DNA of 64,000 nt from Litoditis marina (taxonomy: Eukaryota; Nematoda; Chromadorea; Rhabditida; Rhabditidae), in the NCBI GenBank assembly GCA_964036275.1, contig OZ038433.1, positions 5,683,048 to 5,747,047 on the forward strand. The letters run 5' to 3'. The translations under genes and the position numbers were made by a program. The notes below the pieces were generated by a model. That model did no database searches, was not told the DNA's origin, and saw nothing but the letters and a program-made list of their open reading frames with translations. Of the stretch, positions 41,882-53,600 are shown piece by piece (positions within the stretch are counted from its first letter, which is position 1; the number at the start of each line of letters is the position of its first letter).

Positions 41882-44800
41882 CTTCTACGCATCGCCAGAT
41901 TCCATGGAGAAATGAGCTAGATAGATCTGGTCCAAATTCGGACTCTCCAGGTAGAATTCCGTCAAACCAAGTGTTTTCATCATGCCCGAGATCTGAAAAC
42001 AACCTCTTGAGAAAGCATTGTAGAAAAACTGGAACCATGCCATATCTCAACAAAATCTCGGAAAACTGTGCAATTTCCATAGCGCGTGTTACATATTTGG
42101 TGTTTTACATAATAATAAAAACTCGAAATACCCTAACGTAACCAATGTTTCCTAACGGTAGTATGGGTTTGGTCGGAGAATTGGCCATATATGAAAATTG
42201 ACGGCCACAAGTTCTCTTAGTCATTTATTTTATTTTCTTCTACTAAAGTAACATACAATGTCCTGAAATTAACAATGTTTTGAGAAAATTCATTTGCCTT
42301 TTTCGAAAAGCTTCATGGAAATGTACAGTTGTGTCTTCTTTGGAGAAAAATCTAGAAACTTCTCAGGTTCTCAGGCGAAAGAAAGTTCTCAGGCTTTTCA
42401 GGTAAACTTTCCAGAAACTCAAACTGACCCTAGTGAGAGTTGCGGAGTAGGATGACTGCGGGATATTCAGCAGGAAGGTTATCTTCTCCGGGTGGGGATT
42501 CGGGGCAGTCACACAATCCAACTGGAATTGAAATTACAAATTAGAGATATATGGAGGGCACAATCTTTGTTGTAGATTGATCTCAATACACGCGAAATTG
42601 ACCAAAAAGCAACGGAAATTACAGCGGGATAGGGCAACATACACCGTTTAGGCTTGCTATCCAAAGAGCAAACTCCCATAAAGTTCTCAAAAGAACGGCG
42701 GAAGTATTAGGGTTGTTAATCGAGTTCAAAATTTCGAGTTTTCGAGTTTTGGGAAATTTCGAGTTTTCGAGTTTTGAAAAATTTCGAGTTTTCGAGTTTC
42801 GAGTTCGACTCAACTCGAAAATTTTTGAGTTTTTTTCGAGTCGAGTCGAGTTTTGAGTGTTTTTGGACCCAAAAGAGACATTTTTCGAGTCCGAAATTTT
42901 GATTTTCGAGTTTTCGCGTTCAAAATTTTGAATTTTCGAGTTTTCGAGTTTTTGAGTTTTGGGAAATTTCGAGTTTTCGAGTTTTCGAGTTTTCGAATTT
43001 TGGAAAATTTCGAGTTTTCGCGTTTTTGGAAAATTTCGAGTTTTCGAGTTTTCGAGTTTTCGAGTTTTGAGAAATTTCGAGTTTTCGAGTTTCGAGTTCG
43101 ACTTTAACAACCCTAGGAAGTATACTGTATATAGATCTACACTGTGAGAAAAACTAGTTTCGAAAGTTTCGGTGTCAGCTTCATTATTTTTTGAAGACAA
43201 AAACTCAACCTTGAACCAAAAGCAAGATATACGATAATTTTTTGGGAATCAAAGTCAACACGGTTTTCTGTAGTATAACTTCTAAGAGTAACAGAGAATA
43301 TCAAGAAAACATTAAAATACAGATTATCCAACTCACTTGCGAAAGAATGACTTTGGTGGTAGTGTTCTTGTCCATGTGTGGTTTCGTGGTTACTGTGAGA
43401 ATACTGAGAACAGAGAATCTGTAAAAAACAAGATATTAATAAATTTCTCACATTTGTCGAGTCTATTTGAGTCTGGTCCCCGAACACTTCGAGAGCGAAC
43501 ATCATGAAAAGCAAGATCAATGTGACCGAACACCGACACGTGTTCAAACGTGTGGTACACGTTTTAACGTGACCCACTTCTTTCACGTGACCTACTTTTT
43601 CTTGAACTCCAACGTGGTTTCTCCCATGGAGATGGTTCCTCTGAACAGCATGGCGGTGTGGGAGGAGCAGCTCTCGCTCTCACGCACACAGGGGGTGGAG
43701 AACACAACCGGCGTCTGGTACTTATCACGCAGGAAACAGACCACCGCCCTGGAATTCAGGTTAATTGACCGGTGAAAACGTGACACATATGTCTTGTCAC
43801 TTCGGACACGTGATACTAAAAATACTAGAAATAGAGCGGGAAATACTAGAACTTAAACGGTTGCATTCTCACCGCAAAAAACCATTTCTCACCGTTACGC
43901 CCATTCTGAAGGTGCAGGAATGTTTCAGCACACTTACTCCAGGTTACTAAACAAATGATGTCCAGCTGGACTGACAAACATATCATATTCCATTTTGTCG
44001 AAACTTGCGAATAAGGCATATCGAGATCAAACTACAACAAAGATTACCGCACTCCAAAAAGTATTGGTTTCTCGTTAGTCGGTCTACTAACCAGACAATC
44101 TTCAGTTGAGCCGGACTGACGAACATATCGATCTCGTCGAGTAGGATGGCCGTCGGTTTGTCCACGACAGCTACCGCGAACGAGAGCAGACGACGATCGG
44201 CCACACTGTAAAATCAATAAATGCATACAAATCAATAAATGCCTTATCGAAGCAAAAATTAAATATGTTTGTTGCCTGCACAGGTAAGTCATTTTCTGTT
44301 TCTATCAGGAGTTGCTTCTCTCTCATTATCTTTTTCCCTCCCTCTTCCGTTGTCTCTTTGTTTCTCTCCCTGTGTTTCCGCTTCCAGTTTTTTATTTCTC
44401 TCTCTCTCTCGCCCCCCTCACCAAAATCCTTCTCTCCGTCTTCTATCAGGGTTCTCTCTACTCACCTCAGTGTTTCAACCCTATCGTCCGCCAGCTTCTC
44501 CAATCCGGTGATTTTCAGTAGAGCGTCGACAATATTCTTCGTGTCCGCATATTCCTTCAGAGAGGCTGCCACTTCTAAAAAACGTACCAAATTAAAAATT
44601 TACATATATTAAAAATTGAAACGAAAAGTAAATCAAATTAAAATTAAAATTACCGAGGGTAGTTCTGACAGTCAGTAGACCACACAAACGATCGTCCTGA
44701 GGAACATACCCAATGCCCTGCAAAAATCAAAAATTGACAAACTGAAATACTGCCAAAAATTTGGTCTCTTGAAAACGTTTTTTCCGAACTGCTAGAGTTT

Positions 44801-47800
44801 GTATGATAGACCAGAAGATAATGTTTATATTTTATTCTTTTCATATCATTTTTATTGGATGAAGTGCTATCTTCAACCTTTTGAAGTAAAATCCTTGAAA
44901 TTGTACTCTCTGAAATGGTATCAGGATAAATTATCTGTTAGTTATTTGACCGAACCAGCTGGTTCAAGCATAAAAAGTGTTTTTACTTATTTGCCACCCA
45001 AACTAACCGAACCCTTTCCCTGTACTTTGATCTTTCCGCCAAATGGAAGTTTCTGACCGGCAGCCATGTCGAGAATCAGCTGGCGAGTGGCCGGCTGGTC
45101 GCCTGAGAACACGAACTATTGATAGGCAGTTATCAAATCATCGTTGTAGTTTGATCTCGAAACACAGTTATTCACTAGTTTAGATCGAGAAGTAACGGCA
45201 TCAAACTACAAATAAAACGAGATTGGAAACATACACCGTGAAGGCTTTTTTCGGAAACGCTAGCCAAGGTTAGAGGCATTGTAAGCGTGTAACCGTCTGC
45301 CCTAGATCGCCTAACAAAAAACAAACAGTAGCCAGTGGTTCAAAGAAGTGAGAAAGGATAATGATATCATTAGTTTTGTTTCTATCTCTATCCAAGAAAA
45401 GTGTGAATTGCTAGAAAAACCCTCTTACCGAAAATATTGAGGCATTGCGAGTCGAAGAGTAAGAGAGTCAATTGTTGCGGGGTACGGTAGTGGCCCAATT
45501 TCACACCGTTCCACTGGATGATAGGCTCCTCACTGCCGATGCTGTCGCGGTGGGACCAAATACCCAGACGGTCCTTCTCGTCCTTAAAGACGACGTATGG
45601 TTTCAATTTGAAAGACAAATTTCATTTACTTTTCAACCCAAAACTGAGACAGTTATTTTCGTGCTTGAGGGTAACATGTGGTTCCGTTTTAGAGCCAAAG
45701 TGTTATGTTTTCTCTTTTCAAACTTTTTCAAGATGAATAAATTGTTGAAAAATAGCCGCAGTAAGAATCGACATCAACGCAAAAATAAACTGAATTCAAA
45801 CCTTTGTAGTCATTCCTCTTTCACGTTCTTTCACTTCAATGATTTTCTGCATCAGTGATTGTGCAATGATGGTGTTGTTCTGTAAAACTTGTTACACATG
45901 TAATGAAAAACGTCACTTACCATAAATGCTGGAAAATTCCGAATTTGTGGTGAATGAAAAATTTTGTGATGAAAGTAATTCAACCATCCACTTTTAATCG
46001 TCCTACAAAGTATCACCAAGCAATACAAATGTTTTCGGGTTTTTTGAAGAAGGTCGTTTATGTGGACCAATCCCGTGACATCGGTCCTTTAAACTGCAAT
46101 TGAAAATGTATTGCTGTTTAAAGGACTTAAGCGTTGGGATTGGACCACATAATCGTCTTTCTTTAAGACGGAAAACTGCCAGAAAATGGTTTTCCAAAAA
46201 ACAAACTTCACAGAAGACAAAACTGACATTGAAGTCGTGTCCGGCCGGCTTGCGGGGTTTGTCGACCTCCATCTTCTCCAACATGGAGTTCCCGCCAGTC
46301 ATCATACTCATCTGCGTCTTCTCGTGTTTCTTTTTCTCGTCAGAAGAATGATCCTTCTCGACCTGAAAGAGTGAAATCAATAATATACTGTAATACTACT
46401 TTTTTACCCGGGTAGATAAGGCTCAACTTTACTGAGAGAGGGGTGGGTCGAGTTTAATATCCGATTTTCTGAGACCATCACAGGTAAAAACATTCATAAA
46501 TTTGAAGGTGACTATTTTAATACCCTGGTATTTGCATTGTTATAGCCAAACTCACATTATCGTGTATCTAAAAGAATTTAGGTTGGATCTGAAAACTAGG
46601 AAACTATATTGAACTGGTTACAAATTTAGGGTGGGCATGCCAGTAAAAGTTTATTGCTAGACACTGAACTAGGTTTAGATGATGTATGAGGACCTTTCTC
46701 TCTCCTGATTTTTGTTCTTTCTTGTCTTGAGCTACTACAGGTGGAGCGGGAGCCGGAGCAGGAACCGGAACTTTTGCGGGAGGTGGTGGAGGCGGTTTCG
46801 CCTTTTCCACCGGTTTCACCTGAAAAAAAGTGCGACCGTAAGAGATGCAAACACACATGCAAACTTTCATTTTTATTACATTTTTTGACCTAAATGATTC
46901 ACTATTTCAATGATTGTACACAAACTCAACAAGGATCATAGGTTCACAAAACCAAATTGTGATCATATCTTAGAAGTATTTTGCATGTCTACATACGAAG
47001 TAATACGACAGAAAAATCATCATACTCACCGCTTTCGGAATTGCCGGGGCCTCTCCGGCTTTCTTCTTATTCGCCGGAAGGAGTTTAATGTCCGGAAACT
47101 GAACGGTTTGAGCGAGCGGGTCCTTGGCTGCCGGTTGGGGTGCTGGTTGGTTTGCCGGTTGAGGTGCCGGTTGAGGTGCCGGTTGGGGTGCCGGTTGAGG
47201 TGCCGGTTGGGATGCAGCCACAGGTGTAGGCACGGGTGCCGGTACCGGTACCGGTGAAACTGCCTTTTTAGCTGCTGGTGCAGGTACCGGTACCGGTGAT
47301 ACTTCTTTTTTAGCTTCCGGCTGAGGTGACGGTAGATGTGCCGTCGACTTCACGGCCGCCGCAGCTGGTAGAACGACAGTGTTCGGTTTCGGGGCAATCA
47401 GCGCGTTCAGGGGCTTCTCGTCCTCCGGTTTCGCCGGTTTCGGGTTACGTCGCGAACTCATCGCTCCTCGTGTCGACTTCACTGGCTGGAAATATTCTCC
47501 ATAAGGGAGGCGGTGGTTTTTGAATAACGTCGATCATACCGATGCTATACCCTATACTAGAAGTCAACTGAATAGTCATGTAAAGTTAGCATTCCAATGA
47601 AACGTCGTGCACTTTACCATTGCAAGTTTTTGAATCTTGCTGTGTTTCACGTGACTGTACAATTGGCAAACAGTTGTTATGCTACTGTTCAGGAACAATT
47701 TCAAGACAAACGAACTCAAACTCAAGAAATCAAAACCTGAATCAGGATAAAACCTTAACAGCTCAACAAGACAACTTTTAACTTGTCTTATTGTAGCTCA

Positions 47801-50616
47801 GAATCAAGTATACCATCCGTAGATGTCACGTGAAGCAAGCTGAAACAATTTTAGCTGTTACTTGATCATTTTTGACGTGCCTCGATACGTGAATGACCGT
47901 ATATTGATTCCGCCTATATTGATTCTCCAGTGAATGCTACTCAGACTCACCTTCTCATTTCCGTGTGGTTTTTCATTGCTGAGTTTGAGCTGGTTCTCTT
48001 TGTCTGTTTTTTCCTTATCCGTTTTTTCTTTATCTGTTCTCTCTTTCTCCATTTTTTCCATATCTGTTTTTTCTTTATCCGTTCTCTCTTTATCGGTTCC
48101 TTCCCAGTCAGTTTTGTCTCTCGATTCACTTTCCGCTGCGTTCTTGTTCTCGGGTGCCACTATTTGAGGCAGCGGCTTGGCTAGGGCGGGAATCTGGAAA
48201 CGAATGAACCAGTCGCTGAGAGCAAAGTGTTGAAGAAGATAGACAAGAAGATTTTCTCTCTCTTTCACTCTCTCTCTCTCTCTTTTCCCATGACCCTCAC
48301 ATGAAACGTCAGAACAAGAAAATGAGCCTGTTTTGTGTCCACAAACTGTTTGTGTTAACCGTACATATACGTAAGGAGAGAGATAATGAGAATTGTTGAT
48401 CTCAAGACGGGGGATCAGGTGATAAATGAACCGATACGTACATCTTGCATGGCGCTGATAGCCCTCCGTCTTCCTTCCTTCTCTTTTTCCGAAAGCGAAA
48501 CGGCTTCTGGGATCTGAATACATTCCCCCATCTCACTCTCAACGATGTCCGCAGGATCCATCCGGAATTTCTATAAAACGTACATTGTTGATCTAAATAG
48601 TGTACTATTCAAATGAAAACTCTTGTGAAACACGTTGGGGTTTCTCTCCAGTACTTCTCGTTTTGTGATCTGTTTACTTACTTCCATTTGGGTCGTTTTC
48701 GAAAAAGCAGATCAATATGGTGTTTATGACAATGTTCATATCAATTTTTCACCAAGTAAAAAAGTTGTTGACAAACTGACTTCGTAGGCGAACTTGAATT
48801 TATTCCACTGTGCCAGAATGGGAGTACAGTTCATGAAGACAATCAGCAGCCAAGATGTCCAGACGGCGATGTAGCAGAACAGAAGTGGAAGCACTGATTC
48901 TGCCGTGAGGTGTAATGATAAAGACGAGAGAACAAAATGAGACCAGTGTTTCACAAATAATATAGGGTTATTCACAAGTTTTGATGGAGGATTAAAGAGT
49001 AACGTTAAGGTTAGAGTAAGATGCTTGAGTAAGTCAATGTTACAAGAACTGACCCCAGTACAATCACCCTATTAACGGACTTAGCATATCACACCTCCAC
49101 TTCGATATGCCTGCTTCAAAGCAGGACGATTATGTGAACGAATCTCGTGTCAAAGGTCCTTTAAACTGCAGTTGAAAAATTTATTGCAGTTTAAAGGATT
49201 GAAGCGTTGTGATTGAACCACATAATCGTCATTCTTCAAACAGATAAGTTCGTCAAACAGTTCTCACCTTTACTTGTCGGCCTCACTTTTCCTTGGAGAA
49301 AGTGTTAGGTGACTTGCAAGAAACTCAAATCAGTAAGACAAAAACATACCAATGACGTCCCCGATAGAGTTTCCACTTCGTACCAGATGGACTGTGACAG
49401 CCGTCCAGACAGCCACCGAAATGGGCGGGCACACATAGGAGAGGAACACGAAACAGAAACACCAGGTCTGCAAAAACAGATAGTTAGGTGATCAAATCTT
49501 TGTCGTAGTTTGATCTAGCCACATGGCATAGTTTTCAACTGAAAAGGGACGGGATCAAACTACAAACACATTAGGGATAGAACAACCTATACAGTATGAG
49601 TATAGGCTTGCTCTGGAGAAGCAAGCCTATACTCATACTGTGTAAGTTGCTTTTTTCTGGTGTGCTCTGGAGGAGTATTTTGCTCTGTGCTGATTCACAA
49701 AAAAAGTGACAAAAAGCTTTCATAATCACTTTGATACTAAGTATTGTTTACCTACCCTTTTTCGCTCACTTTTATTTGTGGCTCATAAATAGTTACAGTA
49801 ACTTCGTACCAGTTCCAATTTGACACAAAGGACTAACCTCAATCTGTGTACCATACTGTCTTCCGAACAATGGAATGATGGCAGGTGCTATGAAAGCTGC
49901 TCCAAAGACAAACAGTAACCCCAAGTAGCATTGGAGCGCGTTTCGACATCGTTGGGCAGAGAAGTATACGAACGGCACGAGAGTCAGGTAGGCGAGGATG
50001 CACATTGGCAGAACCAGGCTGAAACGAAAACATAGCTGCACAAACAATAAAATTCTAATAGATTTCAACCAATAATAAGTAGATCAAAACTTCAATACTG
50101 ATTAGACATGTGGATCCAGTTATCAATTTCACAACTAAAAATGTATCTTCCGAGCAGAGTTTGAGTTGCAAATCTGACTACCCTTTCACTGAGGCGACAG
50201 GGCCAAATTGGAGTCACGCGAACGTTACGCTAACCTACAGTATAACACAACGTTATTAGTTGATCAGTTCGATGCACACTTGTCTTGGTGACTAAAACTT
50301 TCGTAGACATTGTTGTAACTTGAATATTTGTAACTCACGTGACTGCCTGGATACTTCCAACAAGAAATAGTAGCAGAGGAACCACTATGACGGAGAGTAC
50401 CAAGAACTGCAGAAAATCCACCAGAACTATGAACAACCAGTACATCAGAGGCCGGGCTCCCATCAGGTAGTGCTGGAAATGAAGGGAGATGCAATAAGTT
50501 GGAAAACATAAAGTTTGGAAAATCCAAAAATGAATATTACTTGGTCAACATTAGTTTTCAGAGTTGGAGAAGTTGTAGCTGGCGATTTCACACCTCAACG
50601 TATATGATTCAGAACA

Positions 50617-50676
<60 letters not shown>

Positions 50677-53600
50677 CATATATGATTTTCGATGAACAAC
50701 TGGTGAAAACTGAACGTTATCTTGTTATTATATTTTGAGTCCGTTGCGTTTCAATGGTAAATTCTTGAATTTTGCTGTGTAGGAGGATCAACACATGATT
50801 CAGTTATGGTAATTCTGGATCAAGTTGGGAAATTCACCATTCGCATGCAGTTGTCTCGGGAAATTTTCGACATGAATAGACTGGTTTTCGCGAGAGAAAT
50901 AGCCATTAGGCCACCAATTGCCAAAATCACCATCCATTCGGAAATTCTGGAAAAAATATATAGATCGAATATCCTTTCATTTTGAAAAATTGTTTACAAA
51001 AGTTATACTCACATAATACTGGACAGTAACCGAATGGGTATTTTGGGCAACGGGTAACTTCCGGGTCGCGTGAAAATGGGTAACCAATCATGCCATTCCG
51101 GTGTGTCCAGAGACTCCAGCTTCAGTGTCACCGCTGAAAAAAATGTCATGTTTCCAATTGAAAGTAAGATTGTTCAAAATAGTTGAGATTAAGAAGAGCC
51201 CGAGCAAAACACAAGCATACTCTATTATTGGAATGAGAATGAATTTAGGAATATAAATACTTATAGGGCCCACGCTACTGTAATAATGTTTTCAATAATA
51301 AGTTTTGTATTAGATAGCTCATGTACTATGATTCAACATGTAACACAGCTCATCTTTTAGGTGAAGTATATTTGTATCAACCGTACCTTCATTCTTGCCT
51401 AATCGATAATTTGTCAAGATGTTGTTGGCAAAAAGATCAGCGAATCTAACGAGACGAAGCGAGAATAAGTGATACAACGAGCTATCGGACACCGCACCTA
51501 AAATATTGATATTGGACCTGGAGACATATCTAAACCAGAAAATTGTCCTGATTGAGGAACCAGTGACTTCCCAACCATGTTGAGAAGTCAAATCAAATCA
51601 AATCAAATATTTACTACACAGTGTGTAATAACGGAACGAAAGTTTGAAACGCGAAAGGTTGCCAAAAAAGAGAATGGTGAAAAGAACATAGGTGAAAAAA
51701 GATGTAATAATATTGTATACATTCTATACTAAAGCGACTGTTCTGACAAATGCTCTGACTTAACTACCGTATCAGTACCACAACCGCTGGGCTGTATTTC
51801 GAGACAGCATATATTTGTTGATTAAAAAAAGGGATGTCTTCACTGGGAATGATTAAAATAACACTACCTTCCCCTAACTTTCTTAGTGCTGATATATGTT
51901 TGTAGTTACTACCACCGCCTAAGTTTCTCAGAGTTGACAGATATTTGTAGTTACTACCACCACCTAAGTTTCTCAGAGTTGATATATATTTGTAGTTACT
52001 ACCACCACCTAGGTTTCTCAGAGTTGATATATATTTGTAGTTACTACCACCACCTAAGTTTCTCAGAGTTGATATATATTTATAGTTTCTACCTCCACCT
52101 AAGTTTATCAGAGCCAATATATATTCGTGGTTACTACCCCCTCCTAACTTCCCTCAGACCTGATATATAATTTTAGTCTTTACTTTTCCCAGCGGATTGG
52201 TGGATAATATCATACTCCTAGTAATACTAACAATAAATTGAAGTCAATGTTCGTTCGTTTAACTATCATAATATATTAAACAATTCTAGAAGAAAAAGAC
52301 ATCGATAATACTAAAAGAAGAGAGTATCGATGCATGCACGTATGACCACTTCGCGAATGTGAGCAGTACGGAGATTTTGTCAACTTGTTGATTCTTCTTT
52401 CTCACTGGTTTTCACACTGGGACCGATTATGAACCATGTACTGCATTCCGCACCAGCCACAGGATGGGAACTTACCAAACTTACCAAGTTGCTAAATAAA
52501 AAATGAGCTACATCAGATTACTAATTAAAACTTACAAGGCAGTTTTAAAACCTTACATAGATCAGTTTCTAGTAGGCGTTTCTTGAATACTTTCGAGGAC
52601 TTCGCTTTCAAAATTATTGAACTATGTGAAGACAGCATATTGAACCATCTCGAAGTCCGTAAAGAAAAGGAATAATAACGACTATTCACTTTGGTATTTT
52701 CAACATAGAAACAGTGACTACCTCTTCTACCATTGTGTAATCGATGACGATAAAAAGAAGTGAACCTCAGAATACACTCGCCTTTGATAATTTTGAAAGC
52801 AAGCACAAGATCTAGAATAACTCTTCTGAATGCTAAACTTTTCATTCCCAACTCTTTGCACCTATTCTGATAGGAAGGCAGACTCATGGGATAGTCACCT
52901 TTGGGAAAACACCTGTAATAGACCGCTCTGGTGAAAAATTCTTGAACTTTCTCAATTTTCTTCGATTCCAAAATAAGAAAAGGACTCCAAACTTGTGATC
53001 CAAACTCAAGAATCGGTAGAACATAAGTTTGATAGCAACGTACAAGAATTTTGACGTCTTTTACAGTAATGGTGCGCAGAAGAATGGCAAGTTGAGTCAT
53101 TCCCTTTTTATAACGAATTTCAATGTTTCCCCTGTTCACAAGAGTATTAGAAACGGTCACCCCCAAATCCCTGCACTCTGAAACAACATTTATCAAATCA
53201 GAACCGATAAAATATGGAGAAAGAGGGTTTTTTCTACCCAGATGTACAACATTGCATTTGTCTACTGCCAATGTTAATTGCCAGCTTTTCACCCACACAC
53301 AGAAATGATCAATAACTTTTTGGAAATGTACCCTGGTCTTTACAATATCTTTCTCAAAAACAACAAATAATTTTATATCGTCTGCAAACGCTCTGATGTG
53401 TACATCTGGGTTGAGAGGAAGAGACAAATGAACATCATTAATAAATATAGAAAAGAGAAGAGGTCCGAGTACAGACCCTTGAGGAACACCAGATTTAACA
53501 GATCTCATAGAAGAACAAACATCATTAATTCGTACACAGAACGTTCGATCAGTCAAAAATGATATGAACCAACTGAGAAGGGGGTTTTGGATACCGACCG

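Noticed and set aside
42619..43200. 193-codon frame with Lys-Leu-Glu-Asn-Ser repeats
   Set aside because: Product of the TTCGAG satellite; it is open on both strands and lies in an intron of the ABC gene.
46910..47257. Plus-strand frame with Cys-Arg-Leu repeats
   Set aside because: Antisense shadow of the Pro-Ala-Pro-Gln repeat exon of the ABC gene.
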